64,000 nucleotides of DNA from the NCBI GenBank assembly GCA_963925805.1, contig CAWUSE010000022.1:74162-138161 (forward strand), read 5' to 3'. The notes beneath the pieces were generated by a model. That model was given only the letters and a program-made list of their open reading frames with translations, made no database searches and was not told where the DNA came from. A program made the position numbers and the translations under genes. The first letter of the stretch is position 1. Every line of letters starts with the position of its first letter. The stretch is from UBA10347 sp905182135. GTDB taxonomy: Bacteria > Actinomycetota > Acidimicrobiia > Acidimicrobiales > UBA10347. Positions 16,096 to 26,003 of the stretch are shown piece by piece.

Positions 16096-17616
16096 ATGCT
16101 GAAGAATCCGATTGGAGCGCTGCTGGGCACCCTGGTAATAGGCATTGGTCTTCTCGTCTGGTCACTGGTCGTGGGGCAAGCGCCGCTGCTCGGTCTGGAT
16201 CTACAAGGTGGCGTCGAGGTCGTGCTCGAACCTATTGACACGCCCGAGAATCTGGCACTGGCTACCGAAGACAATCTGAATACCGCCGTCGAGATTCTAC
16301 GTAAGCGCGTCGACGCGATTGGTGTCGCTGAACCCGACATCACGACGCAGACCGGCGGGGACAACAACTTCATCATCGTGCAGCTACCTGGCATCGAGAA
16401 TCAGGACGACGCCGTTGCTCTGGTTGGTGCGACCGCGCAGTTGCAGTTCCGGCCGGTGCTGCTTGATTTGGCTGATCGCGAAAGCGTTCGAGCCATCGCC
16501 GAGCGCGGCGACTTCGGCGACGAGATTACCAACGGTGGCCCTGATGTGACCGATGTGCTCAATGGTGTCACCAGCGACCCAAGGGATACGCCTGCTAACC
16601 AGAGCGCAGTCTTCCTGACAGCGCCGCTTGAAGAAGGTGGCCCCGCGGGTGCGCCTATGCTGGTTGGTCCAACCGAGTTCACAGGTACCGCTTTGTCCGG
16701 CGCCGACGCACTGTTTCTCGGTGGCCAGTGGCAGGTCGAAGTAACGTTTAAGGATGGCCCCGAAGGTCTTGACCTGTTCAACGCGTCGGCCGCCAAGTGC
16801 TTTATCGAGAATCCCACGCTCTCCTGCCCGTTCGGGCGGCTCGCGTTTGTGCTCGATGGTGTGGTCGAATCGGCTCCCACGATTCAGGCACCAGAGTTCA
16901 CGAGCCGCAACGTACAAATCACTCGTAACAATGGCTTCCCCGAAGATGAGGCGCGCCAACAAGCGTTGATCTTGGACTTCGGTGCTTTGCCACTTGCGTT
17001 CGCCGACCCGGCCGATCCTGGTGCTGGCTTGGTACGCACGGTCTCGGCATCACTTGGGCGTGACTCGCTTGACGCTGGCCTGATCGCTGGTCTTGTCGGG
17101 CTGATCCTGGTGGCGCTGTATATGACTTGGTACTACCGCCTGCTTGGCCTCGCAGCCATGTTGAGCCTCAGCCTGTCGGCCTCGATGCTGTGGGTGGTGG
17201 TGTCGTATCTGAGTGTGAGCCGAGGACTGGCCTTGACCTTGGCGGGTGTGGTCGGCTTGATTGTGTCGATCGGCGTATCGCTCGACTCCAACGTGATCTT
17301 CTTCGAGGATCTCAAGGACGTTCACCGCCGCGGTGATTCGATGTCGTTGGCGGTCGACAAAGCGTTCCCAGGAGCATTCAGCACGGTGTTCTGGGCCAAT
17401 ATGGCGACACTCATCGGTGCGGTTATTCTCTACCTGCTCACGGTCGGCAGCGTGAAAGGTTTCGCGCTCATGCTGGCTATCGCCTCGGTACTTGACCTGG
17501 TGGCCACGTACTTCTTCATGGCACCGCTTGTCCGTCTACTCATGGACCGCTTCGGTGACAAACCACAGCTCTTTGGTGTCCGTACCGCCCGCATCGCAGA
17601 AGAGGTAACAGCATGA
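16096..17616 (+). CDS. secD: Protein translocase subunit SecD
   Basis: 506 residues. Uses the proton gradient to aid late steps of Sec export. It has an N-terminal membrane helix, then GLDLQGGVEVVLEP and the large extracytoplasmic P1 region (about residues 40-310). Five further helices follow, with VSLDSNVIFFEDLKD as the counterpart of the usual DANVLIFERI. The P1 region carries a lineage-specific segment with EEGGPAGAPMLVGP. secF overlaps by 4 nt (ATGA). Confidence 0.95.
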   Translation: MLKNPIGALLGTLVIGIGLLVWSLVVGQAPLLGLDLQGGVEVVLEPIDTPENLALATEDNLNTAVEILRKRVDAIGVAEPDITTQTGGDNNFIIVQLPGIENQDDAVALVGATAQLQFRPVLLDLADRESVRAIAERGDFGDEITNGGPDVTDVLNGVTSDPRDTPANQSAVFLTAPLEEGGPAGAPMLVGPTEFTGTALSGADALFLGGQWQVEVTFKDGPEGLDLFNASAAKCFIENPTLSCPFGRLAFVLDGVVESAPTIQAPEFTSRNVQITRNNGFPEDEARQQALILDFGALPLAFADPADPGAGLVRTVSASLGRDSLDAGLIAGLVGLILVALYMTWYYRLLGLAAMLSLSLSASMLWVVVSYLSVSRGLALTLAGVVGLIVSIGVSLDSNVIFFEDLKDVHRRGDSMSLAVDKAFPGAFSTVFWANMATLIGAVILYLLTVGSVKGFALMLAIASVLDLVATYFFMAPLVRLLMDRFGDKPQLFGVRTARIAEEVTA

Positions 17617-18794
17617 GTGCTGTTGGCCGGTTACTTCGCAACGAGAACCGCATCGACTTCCCATCATTGTGGAAGCGGGCTTTGACCGCCTCAGCCGTCC
17701 TTTTCGTGGTCGCTGTCGGGGCGCTCGCGTTTTTGGGTTTGAACCTTGGGATCGAGTTCGAAGGCGGTGCCTCATGGGAGGTCCGCAGCGCCGAGGTCAC
17801 GTCGGAGAAATTGCAGTCATCACTGGAACCTCTTGGGTTGGGGAATGCCCGTATCCAAAACGTCGGGAGAGAAACCTGGCGAGTGCGTGCCGAGACCGAG
17901 AGCGCAGCGGCGCTCGAAGAAGTCAAGATCGCGTTGGCTGACGCTGCCGGCATCGATCAGGCTGACGTGACCGCTAGCGCCGTTGGCGCTAGTTGGGGCG
18001 ACGAGGTCACGGCTAAGGCGCGAAACGCTCTGGTCGTTTTCTTCATTGTGCTGTTCATCTACATATCGCTTCGCCTGGAATGGAAGATGGCAGTCGGCGC
18101 ACTCGCTGCTGTTGCCCACGATATTTTGTTGACGGTGGGTGTCTACGCGCTGTTCCAGCTCGAAGTTACATCGGCCACGGTGATTGCATTTCTCACGATC
18201 TTGGGTTACTCGTTGTACGACACGCTTGTGGTGTTCGACAAGATCCGCGAGAACGAACGTCGGGCCACGAGCGCGACCGCAATGACCTATACCGAGGTCA
18301 CATCGTTCTCTCTTAACCAGGTATTGATGCGGTCGGTCAACACGACGGTCACGTCGGTGTTGCCGGTGCTAGCTGTGCTCGTGGTTGGTCGCTTCGTCCT
18401 TGGCGCTGTGACGCTGCAAGAGTTCGCTATTGCGTTGTTGGTAGGCCTCATCGTCGGTACGTACTCGTCACTATTCGTTGCAACACCGATCGTTGCCTGG
18501 TTGAAAGAGCGCGAGGCCACGAACGTTGAGCGCCAGATCGCCGCAACGAAACGCAAGCACGACGGCTTCGACATTGGTACAGCGCTCGCCGATGCTGACC
18601 GGTCCCGCAAGGTCCGGTCGGGCGCTCGAGGCGAAGGTCATCGGGTTACCGGTGCTCCGAAGGGCGTTAGCAAGGGTCCTACGGTGACAGTGACGAAACG
18701 CCGCATCGAAAGCCCGGCAAAGTCCAAGTCGGAAGCCTCTGAACGGGAACCACAAGGTGAGGTCAAGCCACGGCCTCGAAAAAAGAAGCACTAA
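17613..18794 (+). CDS. secF: Protein translocase subunit SecF
   Basis: 393 residues. Partner of SecD at the membrane. The first helix is followed by LNLGIEFEGGASWEVRS, and the catalytic helix contains TILGYSLYDTLVVFDKIREN with the conserved Asp. After the last helix (near residue 295) there is a long, strongly basic cytoplasmic tail of about 95 residues ending PRPRKKKH, longer than in E. coli; it might contact the ribosome or nascent chain, which is inference. The GTG-free ATG start is coupled to secD. Confidence 0.95.
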   Translation: MSAVGRLLRNENRIDFPSLWKRALTASAVLFVVAVGALAFLGLNLGIEFEGGASWEVRSAEVTSEKLQSSLEPLGLGNARIQNVGRETWRVRAETESAAALEEVKIALADAAGIDQADVTASAVGASWGDEVTAKARNALVVFFIVLFIYISLRLEWKMAVGALAAVAHDILLTVGVYALFQLEVTSATVIAFLTILGYSLYDTLVVFDKIRENERRATSATAMTYTEVTSFSLNQVLMRSVNTTVTSVLPVLAVLVVGRFVLGAVTLQEFAIALLVGLIVGTYSSLFVATPIVAWLKEREATNVERQIAATKRKHDGFDIGTALADADRSRKVRSGARGEGHRVTGAPKGVSKGPTVTVTKRRIESPAKSKSEASEREPQGEVKPRPRKKKH

Positions 18795-18859
18795 GCCGGC
18801 ACAGATGAGGGCTACGCGTGCCCCAATCGATACTGGCGACTGTGCGTCGGCATTGGCGA

Positions 18860-18871
18860 TAGTGTTTGCGG
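18860..18871 (+). promoter_or_regulatory. apt -10 box, leaderless type
   Basis: TAGTGT at 18860-18865 and 6 nt to ATG 18872. It decides this start against an in-frame TTG at 18866. Confidence 0.55.
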
Positions 18872-19402
18872 ATGGAATGCGACGTCAGCTGGCTTCGAGA
18901 ACTCGTCCGTCAAGTACCCGACTTTCCTGAGCCGGGCGTTCGGTTCGCCGACATCACACCGGTGTTGGCGAACGCCGATGCGCTGCGATGTGCAGTGGAG
19001 TTACTCGCGGACGAGTTTGTCGGCAAGGACGTTGATCTGATCGCGGGTGTCGATGCACGGGGATTCATCTTGGGTGCGCCGGTTGCGTGTCGCCTCGGAT
19101 GCGGTTTTATCCCTATACGCAAACCGTCCCGTTTGCCCTACAAAACTCACCGAGTTGACTACACGCTCGAGTATGGCTCCGGCTCGCTTGAGATCCACCA
19201 GGATGCCGCAGCGCCGGGCCAGCGAGTCGTCGTGATCGATGATGTATTGGCAACAGGTGGCACGGCGCTGGCATCGGCTGAGCTGATCGAGCGGACCGGT
19301 GCAACTGTGGCGTCATTTGGCTTCTTGGCATCGATCGACGGCCTCGATGGTGCCTCATTGATAGCGAATTATGAGTCGATTGTCGCCCTTGGCGCACTGT
19401 GA
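18872..19402 (+). CDS. apt: Adenine phosphoribosyltransferase
   Basis: 176 residues. Salvages adenine to AMP with phosphoribosyl pyrophosphate. The PRPP loop VVVIDDVLATGGTALASAE (about residues 118-136) and the N-terminal PDFPEPGVRFADITPVLAN are typical. It lies between secF and rel as in mycobacteria. The start rests on the TAGTGT box 6 nt upstream. Confidence 0.94.
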   Translation: MECDVSWLRELVRQVPDFPEPGVRFADITPVLANADALRCAVELLADEFVGKDVDLIAGVDARGFILGAPVACRLGCGFIPIRKPSRLPYKTHRVDYTLEYGSGSLEIHQDAAAPGQRVVVIDDVLATGGTALASAELIERTGATVASFGFLASIDGLDGASLIANYESIVALGAL

Positions 19403-19426
19403 ACGAATGAAGATTGGAGCAGACTG

Positions 19427-21640
19427 ATGGTCCTTGTCGAACGCGTTGAACCCTGGAACCGGGGCGTCGAATCGGTCGAGGCATCGCTTGCTGTCCTGAC
19501 CTCGATTCATAAGCAGCATCATCCTGACGAAGATCCTGCGCCGATAATCCAAGCATTCAACTGGGCACACGATGCCCACGATGGGCAGATGCGCAAGTCA
19601 GGTGAGCCGTACATTCAACACCCGATCGAGGTGGCCACCATCGTTGCCGAGCAGGGGCTCGATGCCGCTGCTATCGCTGCAGCGATCATGCATGACGCTG
19701 TGGAAGACACCGACGTAGGCCTCGGCGAAATCGAAGCGGCGTTCGGGGCTGACGTCGCTGCGATCATCGACGGTTGCACTAAGGTCGACAGGCTCGAGTT
19801 CCATTCGAAAGAACAGCAACAGGCCGCCACAGTCCGCAAGTTGCTCGTCGCTGTCGCCAAAGACATCCGCGTGCTCATCATCAAGCTGGCCGACCGCTTG
19901 CATAATATGCGCACCCTTGCGGTATTGCCTGAATGGAAGCAACAACGCACGGCCAGCGAAACGTTGCATGTGTTTGCGCCGCTTGCTCATCGACTGGGTA
20001 TGGAAGAGCTGAAGACCCAACTCGAAGACTTGGCTTTCGCCGCATTGCATCCCAAGTGGTATGCCGAAATTGACCGGATGGTCGCCCAGCGGGCCCCTGA
20101 GCGCGAATTGTACCTGACCCAGTTCATGGGCGATGTCGATGCCAGACTTGCCGAAGTCGGCATTTCGGCTGACGTATACGGGCGCAGCAAGCACCTGTGG
20201 AGCATCTACGAGAAGATGGTTGTCAAAGGACGCGAGTTCGACGACATCTATGACCTGGTCGGCGTTCGAGTGATCTGCACCTCAGTTCGCGACTGCTACG
20301 GCGCGATCGGTTCAATTCATGCCAACTGGCGGCCGGTTCAGGGGCGGTTCAAAGACTTCATAGCGATGCCTAAATTCAACTTGTATCAGTCGTTGCATAC
20401 GACCGTTGTTGGCCCGCAAGGCAAGAGGGTCGAGTTCCAGGTTCGTACCGTTGAGATGGATGGCCGGGCCGAACGCGGCATGGCCGCTCACTGGGCCTAC
20501 AAAGACAATCTGCCCAGTGGTGACATGGTGTGGCTCAATCGGATTATCGGTTTGAGCGACGAGGTGTCTGACCCCAACGAATTCATGGCGAACCTTCGAA
20601 CCGACCTTGAACAAGAAGAGCTCGCCGTCTTCACTCCCAAGGGAGCGATCGTGACGCTGCCTGTGGGCGCTACTCCGGTCGACTTCGCCTACGCCATTCA
20701 TACCGAGATCGGCGACGCCTGCGTTGGGGCTAGCGCGAATGGCGGCATGGTCGGCCTGGACCACCGGCTTTCAACGGGTGACGTCGTCGAGATCTTCACA
20801 TCGAAACTTGGCACCGCAGCACCCAGCGAAGACTGGCTGCGTTTTGTCACTACCCCTCGTGCCCAGACCAACATTCGCAGGTGGCATACCCGAGAACGGT
20901 ACGAAGACGAGATCGCTGGGGCCCGCGATGGTCTAGCTAATCAGCTGCGCAGTAGCGGTCTGCCCGTGCACGAAGTTATGCGGTCATCGACGCTCACAGA
21001 GATCGCCGAAGAGATGGGGTACAACGACCCCGAGGCCCTCTACTTGGCAATTGCAAATGGCCATGTGAATCCGAGCGCGGTGGTGTCTCGTGCAAACACA
21101 CGGTTGCGAGGCGATGCCGACACGGTCGAAGAGCGTGTCTCGACGACAGCGTTGACGCCTCGGCCAAGTAGTGGTGATCGAACCTCGGTCGGTGTACATG
21201 TTGAAGGTTTCGACGATGTTCTGGTCCGGCTGGCCAAATGCTGTAAGCCAGTCCCGCCTGATGACATCACAGGCTTCGTAACTCGTGGCCGCGGCGTTGC
21301 CGTGCACCGCAGTGACTGCGTGAACGCCGTACCCCACGATGCTGGAGCGCAGGAACGTGTGGCCGATGCAGAGTGGGACATCGACGGCGTGGGTTCATTT
21401 GTGGCCACGATCGAGGTGCGAGCGCTTGACCGAGTCCACCTACTGGTCGACGTCGCCCAAGCCATGTCGGCTCAGCGAGTCAACATCATCGGTGTGGTGA
21501 CTCGAACGAGAGACGATCGAGTCGCCGTCATGCAGTTCGACTTCGAGCTCAGCGACGCCGCTCAGATCCGCACGATCTTGCAGATCGTTCGCGACATCGA
21601 CGGCGTTTACGAAGCAGACCGGGTCCTGCCCGAGGGCTGA
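19427..21640 (+). CDS. relA: Bifunctional (p)ppGpp synthetase/hydrolase Rel
   Basis: 737 residues. Makes and degrades the stringent-response alarmone. The N-terminal HD hydrolase domain shows IMHDAVEDT with intact metal residues. The synthetase domain has GRFKDFIAMPK and NLYQSLHTTV. The RxKD form (RFKD) is that of bifunctional Rel enzymes, whereas monofunctional RelA has ExDD. TGS (about residues 400-460) and C-terminal zinc-finger/ACT regions follow. The ATG has GGAG 8 nt upstream. The last 201 nt overlap the convergent YihY gene. Confidence 0.95.
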   Translation: MVLVERVEPWNRGVESVEASLAVLTSIHKQHHPDEDPAPIIQAFNWAHDAHDGQMRKSGEPYIQHPIEVATIVAEQGLDAAAIAAAIMHDAVEDTDVGLGEIEAAFGADVAAIIDGCTKVDRLEFHSKEQQQAATVRKLLVAVAKDIRVLIIKLADRLHNMRTLAVLPEWKQQRTASETLHVFAPLAHRLGMEELKTQLEDLAFAALHPKWYAEIDRMVAQRAPERELYLTQFMGDVDARLAEVGISADVYGRSKHLWSIYEKMVVKGREFDDIYDLVGVRVICTSVRDCYGAIGSIHANWRPVQGRFKDFIAMPKFNLYQSLHTTVVGPQGKRVEFQVRTVEMDGRAERGMAAHWAYKDNLPSGDMVWLNRIIGLSDEVSDPNEFMANLRTDLEQEELAVFTPKGAIVTLPVGATPVDFAYAIHTEIGDACVGASANGGMVGLDHRLSTGDVVEIFTSKLGTAAPSEDWLRFVTTPRAQTNIRRWHTRERYEDEIAGARDGLANQLRSSGLPVHEVMRSSTLTEIAEEMGYNDPEALYLAIANGHVNPSAVVSRANTRLRGDADTVEERVSTTALTPRPSSGDRTSVGVHVEGFDDVLVRLAKCCKPVPPDDITGFVTRGRGVAVHRSDCVNAVPHDAGAQERVADAEWDIDGVGSFVATIEVRALDRVHLLVDVAQAMSAQRVNIIGVVTRTRDDRVAVMQFDFELSDAAQIRTILQIVRDIDGVYEADRVLPEG

Positions 21641-22582
21641 GCGCTGTGTCTCACCACGATGTTCGACGTCGTACCTAGCAACGTTGACCTGTGCGCCGAT
21701 CAGGATGCCGGATGTCATGACATAGAGCCAAAAGAGCAGACCAACTGAACCGCCAAGAATGCCGAGTACATCGCTACCGAACGAGGCAAATGAGCGAGCA
21801 GCCACCCAGGAGCCTCCAAGCCAGATCGCGACGGCGACGACAGCGCCGAGGATGTCATGACGCAGCGGTGTGCGCTGCGCCGGCGACCCGTGCAGCAACG
21901 ACAGGGCAAAACCAACAAGGCCAACTGCGATGATTGGCCACATCAGGGTCGACACGGTATCGCTCCAAGGCTGGGGTAGCCCGAACCCGGTGCGCCCGAT
22001 ATTGACCATAATGAGTAGGCCAACTAATGCAGGCACGGTCAGCACCGCCGCTGCAACACCGGCGATTCGGGTTGTGAAAAAGTTGCGCTTCTGGTCGCGT
22101 CCGATGATGTGATCAAGGCCACCGATCAACGAGGTGAAGACGCGAGAGGATGCGTAAACGGAGCTCAGCAGGCCGATTGTTAGACCTCCAGCACTCGGAC
22201 TGTCAAACAGTTCGTCGATTGACTCGACCGCTTGGTCGCCAATGCCAAGAATGTCTCGTACAGCGCTCGTCATGGCCTCCCTGGCATTGTCGGCGACGCT
22301 AAGACCGAAGAGGCTATCGATCCAGCCAAGAGCCGACGCCGAGACGAGTAGCAGAGGAGTGACGCTGAGGATGGCCCAGAAGCTGATTTCAGCTGCGATA
22401 CCCATTACTCGGTTGCGTCTCACCAGTGTGATGGTCTTGACAGTGGTGTCAGCAAGCCAATTGTGCTTGACGCTGTCGGGGACCAGGGCCCATACTGAGC
22501 GAGCAAGCAACAAGAGCGGCGCAATAAGACCCCGCCGAACGCGTGTGATGACACTCATGTCGAGGCCATCACGTACGTCCAT
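21440..22582 (-). CDS. YihY/BrkB-family membrane protein
   Basis: 380 residues with about six membrane helices. RNRVMGIAAEISFWAILSV and TPLLLVSASALG match the first conserved block of the YihY/BrkB family. The family is often labelled RNase BN or virulence factor, but its function is not settled. A tail of about 65 hydrophilic residues (from about 315) is read from DNA that is antisense to the rel 3' end, and the family normally stops after the last helix. The start at 22582 has TAACAT 7 nt upstream and no ribosome-binding site. Confidence 0.85.
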   Translation of the reverse strand: MDVRDGLDMSVITRVRRGLIAPLLLLARSVWALVPDSVKHNWLADTTVKTITLVRRNRVMGIAAEISFWAILSVTPLLLVSASALGWIDSLFGLSVADNAREAMTSAVRDILGIGDQAVESIDELFDSPSAGGLTIGLLSSVYASSRVFTSLIGGLDHIIGRDQKRNFFTTRIAGVAAAVLTVPALVGLLIMVNIGRTGFGLPQPWSDTVSTLMWPIIAVGLVGFALSLLHGSPAQRTPLRHDILGAVVAVAIWLGGSWVAARSFASFGSDVLGILGGSVGLLFWLYVMTSGILIGAQVNVARYDVEHRGETQRSALGQDPVCFVNAVDVANDLQDRADLSGVAELEVELHDGDSIVSRSSHHTDDVDSLSRHGLGDVDQ

Positions 22583-22595
22583 CGTCTCGATGTTA
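22583..22595 (-). promoter_or_regulatory. YihY-gene -10 box, leaderless type
   Basis: On the minus strand TAACAT (22590-22595) precedes the ATG at 22582 by 7 nt. No ribosome-binding site. Confidence 0.5.
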
Positions 22596-22866
22596 GGACC
22601 GCAGTTGCGTTACCCAGTGATTCGCCTGGCGCGTGATCCCATCTCGTGCGGGATTCGGCGCGACTTCTACATGGATTCCGACACGGGAGATGCGGTGGAA
22701 CCTCGGTATTCCTTCTCGATGATTTGTGCCGTTCAGAGGGAGATGCCACCTAATCGACACGGTTTTTGCACCGCTTTTTGTGTGGAATTAAGCTCGCACC
22801 GTGGACATGATTTGGTGCATAAATTATCGTCCGTAGAAACACCTGCTGATCGGTCGGCGGTACAGC

Positions 22867-22880
22867 TAGCCTTTTAGGCC
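22867..22880 (+). promoter_or_regulatory. hisS -10 box, leaderless type
   Basis: TAGCCT at 22867-22872 and 8 nt to GTG 22881. The spacer 22583-22866 between the divergent yihY and hisS holds no recognisable gene. Confidence 0.55.
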
Positions 22881-24143
22881 GTGGCGAAGCCAACTTTTAA
22901 GACCCCAAAAGGCACCAGAGACATCCTCCCCGGAGAGGCAGATCGACAGCGCGCGCTCGTGAATACCTTTGGTGAGGCGGCTCGCCGTGCCGGCTTCGGC
23001 CACGTAATGACTCCGATGTTCGAAGACCTCGGCGTGTTCAAGCGCCTAGGCGAAGCGACAGACGTCGTGACGAAAGAGATGTACGACTTCCACGACAAGA
23101 GCGGTAACCAACTTGCGCTGCGTCCAGAACTCACCGCGTCGGTTGTGCGAGCGTTCGTCCAACACCGGCCGTTGATCCCGTGGAAAGTTTGGTACGAGGG
23201 CCCGCAGTTTCGGTACGAACGTCCTCAGGCAGGCCGTTACCGCCAGTTCAGCCAGGTGGGTGTCGAAGCGCTTGGCACTGACGACCCGGCAATCGATGCC
23301 GAAATTATCGCTCTGGCTTGGGACTTTTACAAAGACGTTGGTCTCCGCGAGGTCACGTTGATGCTCAATAGCTTGGGCGATGCGTCTTGTCGGCCGGGCT
23401 ACCTCGAAGCACTAACGGCATATTTCAATCAAAATTTAAGCGACCTCTCTGAGCAGTCTCAGTACACGTTGCAGGTCAACCCGCTGCGCGTTCTTGACTC
23501 GAAGCGCCCCGAAGACCAGTCGCTGATCGACGCGGCTCCGGTCATGGTGGACTTTCTGAGCACCGACACCGGCGAACACCTGGCAGTTGTGCGTCGGCTG
23601 CTAGACCGCCTCGAAATCCCGTACGAAATTTCGCCGCGACTCGTGCGAGGGCTGGATTACTACACCCGCACAATCTTCGAATTCACATCAACAGCGCTTC
23701 CCGGATCACAGAACGCGATCGGCGGCGGAGGTCGCTACGACGGTCTGGCAGCAGACCTTGGTGGCCCGGCGACTCCCGGTATTGGTTTCGCACTCGGCGT
23801 TGACCGAATCCTGATCGCATGTGACGAGGAAGGGGTGTTCGGTGCACCGAACTCGCTGGTTGATGTTTTCATCATCGATGCCACTGGTGGCGACGAGGCC
23901 ACGGTGCTCGGTAGCCAGCTACAGGCGGCTGGTATTGCCACTGATCGGTCTTATGATGCCCGGTCGATGCGAGCCCAGTTCAAGGTCGCAGACAAGAGCG
24001 GTGCGTCCATCGCAATAGTGATCGGCGACGATGAACTCGCAGCTGGCACTGCGCAAATTCGCACCCTGCAAGGGGAACAACGTGAGCAAACCGCTGTCGC
24101 TCGCACCACACTTATCGAAGAACTCAAGAAGAGGTTGATATGA
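22881..24143 (+). CDS. hisS: Histidyl-tRNA synthetase
   Basis: 420 residues, normal length, class II synthetase. Visible motifs: KGTRDILPGEADRQ, motif 2 with FRYERPQAGRYRQFSQVGVE, the histidine-binding RGLDYYTRTIFEF and GGGGRYDGLAADLGG with motif 3 GFALGVDRIL. The C-terminal anticodon-binding domain begins near residue 320. The GTG start sits 8 nt after a TAGCCT box. It overlaps aspS by 4 nt. Confidence 0.97.
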   Translation: MAKPTFKTPKGTRDILPGEADRQRALVNTFGEAARRAGFGHVMTPMFEDLGVFKRLGEATDVVTKEMYDFHDKSGNQLALRPELTASVVRAFVQHRPLIPWKVWYEGPQFRYERPQAGRYRQFSQVGVEALGTDDPAIDAEIIALAWDFYKDVGLREVTLMLNSLGDASCRPGYLEALTAYFNQNLSDLSEQSQYTLQVNPLRVLDSKRPEDQSLIDAAPVMVDFLSTDTGEHLAVVRRLLDRLEIPYEISPRLVRGLDYYTRTIFEFTSTALPGSQNAIGGGGRYDGLAADLGGPATPGIGFALGVDRILIACDEEGVFGAPNSLVDVFIIDATGGDEATVLGSQLQAAGIATDRSYDARSMRAQFKVADKSGASIAIVIGDDELAAGTAQIRTLQGEQREQTAVARTTLIEELKKRLI

Positions 24144-25987
24144 GCGACGAAGAGACCCTAGAACCAGCCGCTGAATACGAAGCTGAAGGCGCCGAATACG
24201 AGTACGAAGACGGCGACTACGACGACGACGGTATTGACATGGCAGGCGCCCGAGGCATGCGCAGCGACTACTGCGGTGAGCTGACACGCGACGACGTCGA
24301 CCGTGAGGTCATCTTGTGCGGTTGGGTCGACAATCGGCGTGAACATGGCGAAAAGCTGGCCTTCATCGATCTGCGCGATCACACCGGCATCATTCAGTGC
24401 GTCGTTGATGAAAAGCACGATCTGCGGCGTGAATACGTGGTGCGGGTTACCGGCACTGTCGTAGGGCGTCCTGAAGGCATGGAGAACCCGTTCCTGGCCA
24501 CTGGCGCTATTGACGTGCAGAACTGCACTGTCGAAGTCCTGAACAAGGCTGAGACGCCTCCGTTCATGCTGAATAGCCGCCAAGACATAGACGAGACGCT
24601 GCGCCTCAAGTATCGCTACCTCGACATGCGCCGCGAACGGATGCAGCGCAACCTTCGGTACCGATCGATCGTGCAAAGCGCCGTGCGCGGCGCCATGGAA
24701 GACCAAGGCTTCACCGAGATCGAAACGCCGCTGCTGATCGCCTCTACGCCTGAAGGCGCACGTGACTTCGTGGTTCCAAGCCGCCAGCAGCCTGGAACGT
24801 TCTACGCACTGCCGCAGAGCCCACAGATCTTCAAGCAGCTCTGCATGGTTGGCGGCATGGACCGGTACTACCAGATCGCCAAGTGCCTTCGCGACGAAGA
24901 CCTGCGCGCTGACAGACAGTTCGAATTTGCACAACTTGACGCTGAGGCAAGCTTCGTTGGTCAAGAAGAAGTCATCGAGTTCATCAGCTACGCAATCGCT
25001 GCGGCGACCGATGCTGTGCGTGGTGTGTGGCCCGAAGAAATTCCTCAGATGACCTACGCCGATGCCATGGAGTTTTACGGCAGCGACAAACCAGACATCC
25101 GTTTCGGCATGACGTTGGTTGAGCTCACGCCATTGTTCGAAGGCACCGAAGCTAACGTCTTCAAGACTGATTGTGTCAAGGGCATCGTCGCCAAAAACGG
25201 CGCCGACGAAATCGGTCGTAACCGCATTGACGAACTCACCGACATGTGCAAGAAGTGGGGCGCTAAAGGCCTCGCGTGGTTCCGTGTTGGCGAAGACCTA
25301 GAACTAGACGGTGGACTAACCAAGTTCATGAGCGCCGACGAACTGTCGGGGCTTCCGCAAATGCTTGGCGCCGAAAATGGCGATCTGATCCTGCTTCAGT
25401 CAGGTGACCGTCGGTCAGTCAACGATGTACTCGGCCGTCTGCGACTGGAACTCGGACAACCCCCAGTCGACGAAGGCCTGGCCTTTGTTTGGGTTGTCGA
25501 CTTTCCTATGTTCGAAGTCATCAACGATGACGGCGACCCGGTCGCGATGCACCACCCGTTCACCATGCCGCACCCCGACGATGTCGACTATCTGGTGCGC
25601 AAGGGCGGCGAGTCCATGCTCAAGATCCGGTCCCAGGCTTATGACCTTGTGCTGAACGGTTGGGAGCTTGGTTCCGGCAGCGTTCGAATCCATGACCCAG
25701 AGATCCAAAGGCGAGTCTTTACAGCACTTGGTTTCAGTGATGAAGAAGCCCAAGAGAAGTTTGGCTTCCTCCTCGATGCGTTCAGCTACGGCGCACCGCC
25801 ACACGCTGGTTTCGCATTCGGGATCGACCGTCTGACGGCGCTGTTGCTTGGTGAGTCGAACATTCGTGAAGTCATCGCCTTCCCGAAGACCCAATCGGGT
25901 AGTGACCCGTTGACAAACGCACCGACGCCGATCACCGATGCCCATCTCGATGATCTTGGCCTGCGAGTGTTGCCACCGGCTGAATGA
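24140..25987 (+). CDS. aspS: Aspartyl-tRNA synthetase with acidic N-terminal extension
   Basis: 615 residues. The bacterial-type AspRS has an OB anticodon domain (VILCGWVDNRREHG), class II motif blocks LRLKYRYLDMRRERMQRNL and QSPQIFKQLCMVGGMDRYYQ, a GAD insertion and motif 3 FGIDRLTALLLGESNIREV. Ahead of the usual start (RSDYCGELT) are about 38 extra residues of which 16 of the first 33 are Asp/Glu and 4 are Tyr. The ATG at 24140 overlaps the hisS stop (ATGA), which supports reading the extension. An internal ATG at 24239 or 24257 is the alternative. Confidence 0.95.
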   Translation: MSDEETLEPAAEYEAEGAEYEYEDGDYDDDGIDMAGARGMRSDYCGELTRDDVDREVILCGWVDNRREHGEKLAFIDLRDHTGIIQCVVDEKHDLRREYVVRVTGTVVGRPEGMENPFLATGAIDVQNCTVEVLNKAETPPFMLNSRQDIDETLRLKYRYLDMRRERMQRNLRYRSIVQSAVRGAMEDQGFTEIETPLLIASTPEGARDFVVPSRQQPGTFYALPQSPQIFKQLCMVGGMDRYYQIAKCLRDEDLRADRQFEFAQLDAEASFVGQEEVIEFISYAIAAATDAVRGVWPEEIPQMTYADAMEFYGSDKPDIRFGMTLVELTPLFEGTEANVFKTDCVKGIVAKNGADEIGRNRIDELTDMCKKWGAKGLAWFRVGEDLELDGGLTKFMSADELSGLPQMLGAENGDLILLQSGDRRSVNDVLGRLRLELGQPPVDEGLAFVWVVDFPMFEVINDDGDPVAMHHPFTMPHPDDVDYLVRKGGESMLKIRSQAYDLVLNGWELGSGSVRIHDPEIQRRVFTALGFSDEEAQEKFGFLLDAFSYGAPPHAGFAFGIDRLTALLLGESNIREVIAFPKTQSGSDPLTNAPTPITDAHLDDLGLRVLPPAE

Positions 25988-26003
25988 CAACGAGTGTTCC
26001 TGG

